Source: Aphanocapsa sp. GSE-SYN-MK-11-07L
GTDB taxonomy: Bacteria; Cyanobacteriota; Cyanobacteriia; Thermosynechococcales; Thermosynechococcaceae
DNA length: 64,000 bases
Assembly: GCA_019359715.1 (NCBI GenBank)
Contig: JAHHGS010000139.1
Span: 146,838 to 210,837 of the forward strand
Reading direction: 5' to 3'
Shown here: positions 56,313-63,876 of the stretch, piece by piece
Numbering within the stretch: position 1 is the first letter of the stretch
Layout of the letters: every line of letters starts with the position of its first letter
Program-made: the position numbers and the translations under genes
The notes under the pieces: generated by a model
Told to the model about the DNA's origin: nothing
Seen by the model: only the letters and a program-made list of their open reading frames with translations
The model's database searches: none

Positions 56313-56731
56313 TGTCTGATCCGACTCAGCCGATGATTTTGGGGTTTGACCCCGGACGTGACAAGTGCGGTTTGGCAATTATGGCTCGCGATCGCACGCT
56401 CCATTACCATCAAGTGGTAGCGGCTGAACTGGCGATCGCCACCGTTGAGCAATTGCGGCAAGTTCACCTAATTTCAGTCTTAGTGATCGGCAATCAAACC
56501 ACTGCCAAAACTTGGCACAAACAACTGCAAGCCGAATTATCACCAGGGCTAGAAATTACTCTGATTGATGAGCGCTATAGCACCTTGGAAGCCGGCGAGC
56601 GCTACTGGCAGATGTATCCCCCCCAAGGTCTCGCCCGCTTGATCCCACCCGGAATGCGAACCCTGCCTCGGCCTGTGGACGACATCGTGGCGATCGTCCT
56701 GATTGAGCGCTATCTCGACACCTTGCCTTAA
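56312..56731 (+). CDS. YqgF/RuvX-like RNase H-fold protein
   Basis: This 139-residue protein has the RNase H-fold start ILGFDPGRDKCGLAIM, IGNQTTAK, and IDERYSTLEAGERYW, as in cyanobacterial proteins related to the pre-16S rRNA nuclease/Holliday junction resolvase YqgF. The start GTG overlaps the DUF3084 stop by one base, indicating translational coupling. The biochemical role is not proven. Confidence 0.82.
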   Translation: MSDPTQPMILGFDPGRDKCGLAIMARDRTLHYHQVVAAELAIATVEQLRQVHLISVLVIGNQTTAKTWHKQLQAELSPGLEITLIDERYSTLEAGERYWQMYPPQGLARLIPPGMRTLPRPVDDIVAIVLIERYLDTLP

Positions 56732-56833
56732 TTAATCACAACCGCCGCAGTATCAAAACAGAGAAAATTAAGAGAGAGAATAACGCAATTTTTGACTTGG
56801 ACAACGCCGATCGCCCAGCCAGGAGCCATCTCA

Positions 56834-57070
56834 ATGCCAGACTTTTTTAGTCAAAAACAATAGACCTGTTGCTTTATAAGCCACAAAAAGCCATGAAAAC
56901 CAAGCAGAGCAATCATTCTAGACGATTTTCACGATCGATGGCTGTAAGTCAATAAAGATAAGGGTTCCAGCGATTTTTTACGTTATAAAGCAACAGGTCT
57001 AATGGATTTTCGATCGCTGGGCGCTCACCTACGATTGGCTGTTTCCGTCTGTGTTTTATCAAGTCGTTCA
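56834..57070 (+). pseudogene. N-terminal fragment of a SAM methyltransferase, split by a MITE
   Basis: ATG at 56834 begins MPDFFSQKQ and is then interrupted by the MITE. Directly after the MITE the frame WIFDRWALTYDWLFPSVFYQ continues; removing 142 bases (element plus one target duplication) joins them in frame as SQKQWIFDRWA. This is the typical N-terminus of small cyanobacterial class I methyltransferases. The SAM-binding part is absent, replaced by transposase remnants, and the exact 3' breakpoint is approximate. Confidence 0.65.
56862..57000. mobile_element. 139-bp MITE with 18-bp perfect terminal inverted repeats
   Basis: Left terminus AGACCTGTTGCTTTATAA (56862-56879) and right terminus TTATAAAGCAACAGGTCT (56983-57000) are exact reverse complements. 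They are flanked by a 3-bp AAT duplication (56859-56861 and 57001-57003). No transposase is encoded. The termini match the start of the IS at 63877 at 17 of 18 positions. Confidence 0.88.
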
Positions 57071-57109
57071 TCGACTGGAGTTTAGACTAACAGCAAAAAA
57101 GCTCGGTCA

Positions 57110-57760
57110 GTGCCATTGACCGAGGATGGGCATCGCACCTATTCTCAAGGAGCAGGTATACGGATTGACGAAACGCTTGCAGATTGTTCCAAACTATTCA
57201 TTGTCAACGCTGGTGTTGTGGTTAATCTCAGCATAGTCTTGAAGCAGCTAGAAGACCAAGGAGAACTGGACTTGTACTACCTGGATGAAGTTGGGTTTTG
57301 TTTAATTCCTTGTATTCCGTATGGCTGGCAACTGATTGGACAAACCGAAGAAATCGAAAGCCGACGGAGCCAGCGCTTGAATGTGCTGGGCATGATGACT
57401 CGTGCCAATCAGTTGCATAGCTATGTCTCGACGCAAAGTATGACGAGCGAGGTGGTCATCGCTTGCATTGATGCTTTTTTCCCCAGCGTCAACCAGCGGA
57501 CGGTGCTTGTCGTAGACCAAGCTTCGATTCACACAAGTGACACATTTTAGGACAAACTAGCGGAGTGGCAAGAGCGAGGCATTGAGATTTTCCAGTTGCC
57601 CAGCTATTCACCGCCCCTGAATCGGATTGAGATTCTGTGGCGATTCATCAAGTACGAATGGATTGAGATCAGTGCTTATCAGAGTTGGCAGAGCCTTGTG
57701 AAGTACGTGGAAAAGGTGCTGAAGGAATTTGGTGAGAACTATGTAATTAATTTTGTATAA
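57110..57760 (+). pseudogene. IS630-family transposase remnant
   Basis: The frame encodes the DDE core: LDLYYLDEVGFCLIPCIPYGW (first Asp), LVVDQASIHTS (second Asp), then an in-frame TAG at 57548-57550, then LPSYSPPLNRIEILWRFIKYEW (split; Glu). The N-terminal helix-turn-helix is missing and no left end is found. The amber stop and truncation make it inactive. It replaces the body of the methyltransferase gene. Confidence 0.85.
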
Positions 57761-58039
57761 CTACTTAAAGGCGATGACGCCAAGTGGCTCAGGCAAGCCT
57801 TACGAAAACGAGGGATACGAGGTCAGATTGCAAAGCGTCGATGGCGAGGCAAGAACCCGGTAGGTAGACCCATTCAAATGGCAGTGCCACGGTTTCAGCA
57901 AGAACGATGTTTTGCATGGCTTCAACGCAGGTATCGAAGATTGGTGGTGCGTTGGGAGCGATTGAAAATATGTTTTGATGCCTTTCTCCACCTAGCGATC
58001 ATTCACATCTGGATTAATAAACTGATATTAGTGGGATAG
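57761..58039 (+). pseudogene. 3' tail of an IS5/IS4-type transposase
   Basis: This frame, without a start codon, encodes KRRWRGKNPVGRPIQMAVPR, then RFQQERCFAWLQRRYRRLVV and FLHLAIIHIWINKL (TAG at 58037). It is the C-terminal end of a DDE transposase of the IS4/IS5 superfamily (ERxFAWL...RR signature). It abuts the IS630 remnant's stop within a base. The rest of the element is absent. Confidence 0.8.
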
Positions 58040-58141
58040 ATTCATGGTTGCCGAAGGAAATTGAGCAATCCTACAAACTCTAAAGTTTCAAGACTGCTTG
58101 GATGTTTGCTACTGTACAAAGTGAAGCCTTGATCAAGACTT

Positions 58142-58474
58142 ATGACTCTAGCAATTGCCCTCGAATCTGCACCTATAGAAACCGACGCTCATGGTGTTGT
58201 GCGAGTTGCCAAAACTCGCGTCACCCTAGACACTATTGTTACCGCTTTTCTTGAGGGTTGTACACCTGAGGAAATAGGAGAGCAGTACTCGTCACTTCAA
58301 TTGCCGGATATATATCTGGTGATTGGTTACTATCTGAGACATCGGGATGAGGTTAACGCTTACCTTGCAGAACGCCAGCGGCAGGCAAATATAATTCAGC
58401 AGGAGGCTGAACAGCGGTTTAATCCCATTGGAATACGCGATCGCCTAATGGCTAGGCAAAGTCAGCCCAAATAA
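58142..58474 (+). CDS. DUF433 protein, probable antitoxin
   Basis: This 110-residue protein contains the DUF433 core: RVAKTRVTLDTIVTAFLEGC, TPEEIGEQYSSLQLPDIYLV. DUF433 proteins are small helix-turn-helix-like partners of DUF5615 PIN-like proteins. The partner gene begins six bases downstream. The C-terminal tail is charged and likely wraps the toxin. Confidence 0.9.
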   Translation: MTLAIALESAPIETDAHGVVRVAKTRVTLDTIVTAFLEGCTPEEIGEQYSSLQLPDIYLVIGYYLRHRDEVNAYLAERQRQANIIQQEAEQRFNPIGIRDRLMARQSQPK

Positions 58475-58480
58475 TCCTAA

Positions 58481-58834
58481 ATGACTCGATTCCTAGCTGA
58501 CGAAAACTTTAATAACCAAATTGTGCGAGGTGTTCTTCGGCAAAGTTCAGATATTGATATTGTGCGCGTTCAAGATGTCGATTTGTCGGGAGCAGATGAC
58601 CCAACAGTATTAGCTTGGGCAGCTCAAGAAGAACGGATTGTTCTGACTCATGATGTTGCTACGATGACAACTTTTGCATACGAACGCATCCAAGCAGGAT
58701 TATTTATGCCTGGATTGTTTGAGATTAGCCGTCGTGTTCCAGTAGGACTAGCGATAGAGGAAGTTATCTTGATTGCGGAGTGCAGTCTTGAGGGAGAGTG
58801 GGAAGGACAAGTGAGATTTCTCCCTCTACGATAG
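58481..58834 (+). CDS. DUF5615 PIN-like protein, probable toxin
   Basis: This 117-residue PIN-like protein starts TRFLADENFNNQIVRGVL, with the first acidic pair in LADEN, then DPTVLAWAAQEERIVLTHD for the second acidic set. The DUF433/DUF5615 pair is a widespread putative type II toxin-antitoxin module whose RNase activity is predicted, not shown here. All expected acidic residues I can see are intact. Confidence 0.9.
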   Translation: MTRFLADENFNNQIVRGVLRQSSDIDIVRVQDVDLSGADDPTVLAWAAQEERIVLTHDVATMTTFAYERIQAGLFMPGLFEISRRVPVGLAIEEVILIAECSLEGEWEGQVRFLPLR

Positions 58835-58861
58835 ACGAGAGTAGTGATTGCCACCTCATCA

Positions 58862-58930
58862 GGATAGGAAGGAGTCTCACGAATCCCCCCTCCCACACTA
58901 CTCGGCGTGCGGCTCCGCACCGGGCGGTTC
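58862..58930 (-). mobile_element. Orphan group II intron 3' end (domains V-VI)
   Basis: On the minus strand, GAACCGCCCG, stem GTGCG/CGCAC, then GCCGAGTAGTGTGGGAGG, resembles the common bacterial group II intron domain V (GAACCGCC...GGTGGTGTGGGAGG), followed by a domain-VI-like stem ending CTTCCTATCC. Two G-to-A changes weaken the lower domain V helix. No intron-encoded protein or 5' end is nearby, so it is a remnant. Confidence 0.55.
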
Positions 58931-59038
58931 ACTCCCTACCTGGAAAGACGAACCTTGAACTTCAAACGTCAGCCGCACTTTCGGTCTTGAACGCTTTGGC
59001 TAAGCTAGATTTAGCTATCTGGAGCTTAAGGCAAAACC

Positions 59039-59278
59039 ATGCATACTGCTAACATTCACGAAGCTAAAAGCCAGCTTTCTCGTCTGATTAAAATGGCGAT
59101 CGCAGGGGAGGAAGTGGTCATTAGCAAAGCGGGCAAACCAATCGCCAAGTTAGTCCCTTATCTCGATCAAACTACTCCTCGTCCTTTAGGAGTATGGCGG
59201 GGCAAAGTTAAAATTGCTGAAGACTTTGATCAGTTGCCTTCAGACCTAACAAATGCCTTTCAGGGTGAAGCGCCATGA
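59039..59278 (+). CDS. Phd/YefM-family antitoxin
   Basis: This 79-residue protein is a classic Phd/YefM antitoxin: ANIHEAKSQLSRLIKMAIAG, then EEVVISKAGKPIAKLVPY, with a C-terminal toxin-binding tail. Its stop overlaps the start of a PIN toxin gene (ATGA), the usual arrangement. The toxin is broken, so this antitoxin is orphaned. Confidence 0.92.
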   Translation: MHTANIHEAKSQLSRLIKMAIAGEEVVISKAGKPIAKLVPYLDQTTPRPLGVWRGKVKIAEDFDQLPSDLTNAFQGEAP

Positions 59279-59424
59279 GGCTGCTACTGAATACCCACGT
59301 TCTGTTATGGTGTCTGGCTGACGATCCAACATTGCCGAAACATATTCGCGGGACAGTGGTTGATGACAACAATCATGTTTTTGTCAGCGCGGCCAGTGTA
59401 ACCAGATCCAATCAAGCTTTATAG
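59275..59424 (+). pseudogene. Truncated VapC-type PIN toxin
   Basis: The frame starts MRLLLNTHVLLWCLADDP, the N-terminus of the VapC PIN family, overlapping the antitoxin stop by four bases. It stops at 59422-59424 after 49 residues (HVFVSAASVTRSNQAL), losing the central and C-terminal acidic residues. In addition the first catalytic Asp (LLLDTH) is Asn. It cannot be an active nuclease. Confidence 0.85.
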
Positions 59425-59498
59425 GGGACTGCTATTAGCCAACTTGCTACTCATTCCCGACATCCTGGCGCTAAATGCTGGAAATGGAGGCTCACAAC

Positions 59499-60257
59499 CT
59501 AGCGATCGCAGATATGAGTTGGATCATCGGCTCGCTCAGCAAATTCTAGTCCTCTCGCTAGCCGCCAGGCAAAAATCGGCGGCAAGCCCTTTGCGAGTAT
59601 GGCGGCACAGGTGGCTTGATAGTCATATTCCACTTCTCGCAGCGTCACCTGCTGCGTTTCAGTCTCGTAGAGCACATAGGTGGCGTTGGGTCGTCCATGC
59701 CGGGGTTCGCCCACAGAACCAGCGTTGATGATCCGATGCACCGGCACATGGCTATCTTCAAACGTGCGGACGTAGGGAATATGAGTATGTCCACAGAACA
59801 GCACCTCTGCCCCCGCCGTCATTACCCGCTCTAGGGCGATAGACTCATCCATTTCCGGCAGCAGATACTCGTGCTGGCTATTTGGGCTACCGTGGACAAA
59901 GCAGAGATTGTCTAATCTCAAACTGAGTGGCAACTGAGCCAAAAACTCGCGGGTTTCTGGGCTAATGGCTTGGCTCGTCCAGGCGTGGGCCAGTTTGCCT
60001 CGCCGTTCTGCCAATAGAGAAGGATAGCTGCACTCGCAGGCATCTAGCCCGACGACAATATCTTCATCCCAGCAGCCCTGACAGGTCGGAATCGCTAGGG
60101 CGCGAATGGTTTCGACTACAGCATTAGGATCAGGCCCGTAGCCGACCAAATCTCCCAGGCAATAAATTTGCTCGGCGTGGTGATGATCAATGTCTGACAA
60201 GACGGCATCAAGAGCGGCAGAATTACCGTGAATACAAGAAATGACTGCGAGTTTCAT
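59499..60257 (-). CDS. Metallophosphoesterase (calcineurin-like), atypical first ligand
   Basis: This 252-residue protein has GDLVGYGPDP, a GNHD-like region altered to GCWDED, FVHGSP, and CGHTHIPY, the layout of YfcE-type phosphodiesterases. The first metal motif, normally D-x-H (ISDIHGN), reads ISCIHGN, with Cys in place of Asp. I believe relatives in cyanobacteria share this, so it may be functional with altered metal use. A CobW-like gene lies 39 bases upstream on the same strand. Confidence 0.85.
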   Translation of the reverse strand: MKLAVISCIHGNSAALDAVLSDIDHHHAEQIYCLGDLVGYGPDPNAVVETIRALAIPTCQGCWDEDIVVGLDACECSYPSLLAERRGKLAHAWTSQAISPETREFLAQLPLSLRLDNLCFVHGSPNSQHEYLLPEMDESIALERVMTAGAEVLFCGHTHIPYVRTFEDSHVPVHRIINAGSVGEPRHGRPNATYVLYETETQQVTLREVEYDYQATCAAILAKGLPPIFAWRLARGLEFAERADDPTHICDR

Positions 60258-60296
60258 AGTGGGTCTAATTTGCCAGCGGGCGTTCAGGGATAGCGT

Positions 60297-61055
60297 TTAG
60301 CTCAGAGCCAGGTTAGCTAAAAGTTGAGCTTGGGCATCGGCGATCGCCGGATCACTCAAACAGCAATCGTGCAGCGTACGGGCAATTTGTTCCCGATCTA
60401 AGCTCTGCCCAACCACTTCAATCCCGCTAAATCGCCGCGGTCGCCCTTGCAGCCACACCGGCACGGGTAATCGGCGGGAGCGATTCTCTGGTAAGCCATT
60501 GACGAAATCAAAGTAGGCTAGCTGCCCATCGGATAAATCAAAGATGCCCTTGGCGCGATCGATTTGTCCATAGGCCCCGGCGGTAAGCTCAAACCAAAAC
60601 ATTTCCAAGCTGGCAGGGTCAAACACGCGCCCGATTAAGGCGGCTCGCCAGAGTTGGGCTTGCGCCGAGATTGCGGGTAAATTTATTCCCGCTTCAATCC
60701 GCTCTGCCCAATAGTGCCAACTCGTCTGGACTGCGCCGATAGGCAAAATGGCTACTCGCTGAGCTGCCAATGCCTCCAGCAAGGGGGTAATCATCGCTAG
60801 ATCAAGCTGAAAGCCAATTTCAATCAAGATCAGAGAAGATTCCGCCGCTGCAAACAGTCGAGACTCTTGCCCATTCGTTAGCACCTCCACGGCTGGAAAC
60901 TCGGCTTTCACACAGGCCAGGTCAATCGGCACCGGATCGACTCCTGGACAAAAGTAAAGCAAACTCGTAGGCAAAAACTTCTGCCGCAGCCAAGTTGTTT
61001 TGCCAACCCCGGCTGGCCCACCAACAGCAATCACAGAGGGCGATTTCACAGACAA
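60297..61055 (-). CDS. CobW-like GTPase/metal chaperone homologue
   Basis: The P-loop GGPAGVGKTT (residues 12-21) and the C-terminal CobW-type half (YGQIDRAKGIFDLSDGQLAYFDFVNG, split) are recognisable. It is 252 residues, shorter than standard CobW, and lacks an obvious CxCC metal motif. It may insert or sense a metal for its neighbour, a metallophosphoesterase, with which it is co-directional; this is inference. Confidence 0.8.
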   Translation of the reverse strand: MSVKSPSVIAVGGPAGVGKTTWLRQKFLPTSLLYFCPGVDPVPIDLACVKAEFPAVEVLTNGQESRLFAAAESSLILIEIGFQLDLAMITPLLEALAAQRVAILPIGAVQTSWHYWAERIEAGINLPAISAQAQLWRAALIGRVFDPASLEMFWFELTAGAYGQIDRAKGIFDLSDGQLAYFDFVNGLPENRSRRLPVPVWLQGRPRRFSGIEVVGQSLDREQIARTLHDCCLSDPAIADAQAQLLANLALS

Positions 61056-61275
61056 AATTTGAGCATAATGATCGTCTATTCTGGCACAGCAGCTAGCGAA
61101 TCAACTGACCCATGTTTAGATTGGTTTAGATTGCACCCACCTAGACAACAAATTGTATCCCTCCTGCCTGCCGCTGATGCCCTAGCAAATCTCACTCACC
61201 CCTTCAATATTCAGCTGGCAGAAGACTAAGATAGGCTTGCAGAGAAGTTGATTCAACTGAATTTTGCCATGAACA

Positions 61276-63618
61276 ATGGACGCTGAAACGCTTTTAGATT
61301 GGGTCAATGCTCTGGTTCTGAGTAAAACTGGGTCACGGCTGAGCTATCTGCAACAAACCATTCTGCAACAGGTCTGGCTGGGGCACAAATATCAGCAGAT
61401 TGCTCTGGAGACTGGCTATACCGAGGGACACATTAAAGATGCTGCCGCTCACCTCTGGCAGACGCTTTCGAGTTATTTAGGGGAGAAAGTCAATAAACAA
61501 AATTGTCGTCTGGTATTGGAGCAACACAGCCAGGTTGGGCTAACCTCCCCTGCTGCGCTGCGGCGACCAGACCACAGTCCTTTAATCGGTAGAGAACAAG
61601 CGATCGCCGACTTAGACCAGCTTGTCCAGCAGGGCAGTAAAGTGATTGTGATTCAAGCAGCGGGCGGAGTCGGCAAAACTAGCTTGGCTCAGCACTACTT
61701 TCAGGCCAAAGGCTTTGCAGTCGTGCTTGAGCTGTTGATGGCCAAAGAGACCCAGAATATTATCTCGGTTGAAAGCGTGGTCGAAGAATGGCTCCAGCAA
61801 TATTTTCAGCAAGAGCCAGGGCGAGAATTTGGGGTGACGCTAGGACGACTTAAGCGCCACCTGCAAAACCAGCAAGTGGGAGTTTTAATTGATAACCTGG
61901 AGCCGGGGCTTGACCCCCAGGGACGACTGATCGCCCCACATCGACTGTATTTAGAGCTATTGCGAGTGCTGGCAGACTGGCAGGGCAAATCTGTGACGCT
62001 GATGACCAGTCGCGATCGCCTGTGTGAACCTGACCTAACGGTTGAACACTATCGCTTGCCAGGATTGGCGCTGTCGGCTTGGCAGCAGTTTTTTGGCGAT
62101 CGCCAGATTGACCTTGATCCAGCCTTAGTGGAAATGCACCAAGCTTATGGCGGCAACGCCAAAGCGATGGGTATCTTAGCCGGCATGATTCAAGCTGACT
62201 TTGCAGGTAGCATCGCTGCCTACTGGCAGACCCATCAGACCGATTTACTGGCGACGACAGACCTCAAGAACCTGGTTGCCAGCCAGGTCAATCGCCTGCA
62301 AAACCTCGACCCGCAAGCCTATCGCTTGTTTTGCCGCTTAGGCTGCTATCGCTACCAAGATGTGGCGCGAATTCCGGCGGCAGGGCTAATTTGTTTACTT
62401 TGGGATCTGCCTCCCGCTCAGCACTGGCAGGTGATTACCTCCTTGCAAAATCGATCGCTGATTGAACACCAGCAGGGCGGCTACTGGCTGCATCCGGTGA
62501 TTCAAGCCGAAGCAGTGGTGCGTCTGCGGGGCAGTCCAGACTGGGCGTTGGCCAATCAAAAAGCAGCCGAGTTTTGGACAGACCAGATTCAAACGATTAC
62601 GACCCTGCCAGACGCACTGCAAGCCCTAGAAGCCTACTATCATTACGCGGCGATTCCAGACTTTGAGCTGGCGGGCAAAGTCATTCTCAAAAGCCGTCTC
62701 AACCAGTGGCAGCAGTTTTTGCCCCTCGGCAGCACCCTCTACCGAATGGGGCTATTGCAGCCGGTTCGGCAAGCGATTAGCCAAGTGCTGGCTCAGCATC
62801 CAGCCGCCCCCGATTTGATTGAACTCCACAACATTCTGGGCGATTTGGACTGGATTAGTGGGCAAATTCAGCCTGCCTTGGCCTTCCAGCAGCAAACGAT
62901 CGACCTCGCTACCCAGACGCTAGCCACCCTGCCAGAAGCCGAGCGCAGTAAGCACAAGACTTACTACCTGAAAATGCTGGAGGTAGACTCTCGCTTGAGT
63001 ATGGGGTTATATCTGATTGACCTCTGGGAATTAGACCTAGCGGCTGAACGCTTTCAGCAAGTAATTGATCAAGCCACCGATACTAGCCACCATCGCTGGG
63101 CCGAAAAAGCAGCGATCTGTTTAGGTCTAGTCCACTCCTATTTGGGCTTAACGGCATCGGCGCAAGCCCTAGCGGCTCAGGCAGATCAAAATTTGCAGCA
63201 GCAGATTACCGTTACTGCCCAGCCAGGCAGCTTTGCCTATTTCATCCAAATTTTGGGTCAAACCCACGTCAATCTAGGCAACCTACAGCGGGGGCAAGAC
63301 CTCTATCAGCAGGCGATCGCCTTTGCTGAAACCAGCCACTATCCCCAAGTCAAAGCCAGAATTTTGAATGGGTTAGCCGAAATTTATCGCTGCCGCCACC
63401 AGTTTTCGGAGGCGGTTGACTATCATCAGCAGGCGATCGCCCTGCTAGAGCAAATTGGCGCTAAGTGCGATTTAGCAGAAGCTCACTTCCAGTTGGGATT
63501 AACCTGGCAACAGTACAACCAGCCCCAGACCAGCCAGCAACACTTTCAAACGGCGATCGCTCTATTCACCGCTATTTCTGCCCCGCGACAAGTTGCCAAG
63601 GTGACTAGCCACCAGTAG
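61276..63618 (+). CDS. STAND (NB-ARC-like) NTPase with TPR repeats
   Basis: This 780-residue protein has an N-terminal helix-turn-helix of the vWA-MoxR-associated type (residues 1-70; LGHKYQQIALETGYTEGHIK), an NTPase domain from about 100 (SPLIGREQAI) with P-loop AAGGVGKTS (128-136), Walker B-like VGVLIDNLEP and TSRDRL, a helical arm, and C-terminal TPRs from about 500 (FAYFIQILGQTHVNLGN, VDYHQQAIALLEQIG). STAND proteins act as ligand-triggered switches in signalling or defence. No effector domain is fused; the role is unknown. Confidence 0.88.
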   Translation: MDAETLLDWVNALVLSKTGSRLSYLQQTILQQVWLGHKYQQIALETGYTEGHIKDAAAHLWQTLSSYLGEKVNKQNCRLVLEQHSQVGLTSPAALRRPDHSPLIGREQAIADLDQLVQQGSKVIVIQAAGGVGKTSLAQHYFQAKGFAVVLELLMAKETQNIISVESVVEEWLQQYFQQEPGREFGVTLGRLKRHLQNQQVGVLIDNLEPGLDPQGRLIAPHRLYLELLRVLADWQGKSVTLMTSRDRLCEPDLTVEHYRLPGLALSAWQQFFGDRQIDLDPALVEMHQAYGGNAKAMGILAGMIQADFAGSIAAYWQTHQTDLLATTDLKNLVASQVNRLQNLDPQAYRLFCRLGCYRYQDVARIPAAGLICLLWDLPPAQHWQVITSLQNRSLIEHQQGGYWLHPVIQAEAVVRLRGSPDWALANQKAAEFWTDQIQTITTLPDALQALEAYYHYAAIPDFELAGKVILKSRLNQWQQFLPLGSTLYRMGLLQPVRQAISQVLAQHPAAPDLIELHNILGDLDWISGQIQPALAFQQQTIDLATQTLATLPEAERSKHKTYYLKMLEVDSRLSMGLYLIDLWELDLAAERFQQVIDQATDTSHHRWAEKAAICLGLVHSYLGLTASAQALAAQADQNLQQQITVTAQPGSFAYFIQILGQTHVNLGNLQRGQDLYQQAIAFAETSHYPQVKARILNGLAEIYRCRHQFSEAVDYHQQAIALLEQIGAKCDLAEAHFQLGLTWQQYNQPQTSQQHFQTAIALFTAISAPRQVAKVTSHQ

Positions 63619-63665
63619 CCTGCTAGCGACCAATCCAACTTTTACATTACGCAGTTGAGAACTAT

Positions 63666-63759
63666 TACAGCAATCCCAAATTCAGTTGTGACGTTAAAGA
63701 GCATTGTGAGAAAGATTTCCGTTGGAAATCTTTCTCACAATCCATTTGGGATCGCTGTA
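63666..63759. repeat. Nested palindrome, cyanobacterial interspersed repeat
   Basis: Inner arms 63703-63720 and 63724-63741 are a perfect 18-bp dyad (core TTGTGAGAAAGATTTCC) around GTT. Outer arms TACAGCAATCCCAAAT (63666-63681) and ATTTGGGATCGCTGTA (63744-63759) match at 15 of 16. A related imperfect copy lies at 27985-28041. Confidence 0.75.
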
Positions 63760-63876
63760 CATCGGTGAAGTGGCAGTGGATAACATTGAACTCTGACCGA
63801 CAGTCTTTGCACCGTCCGCATCAGCGCATTGCTAGCCTGTGTCGCTACTACGATGCTACTGCAAACTCTGTATATT

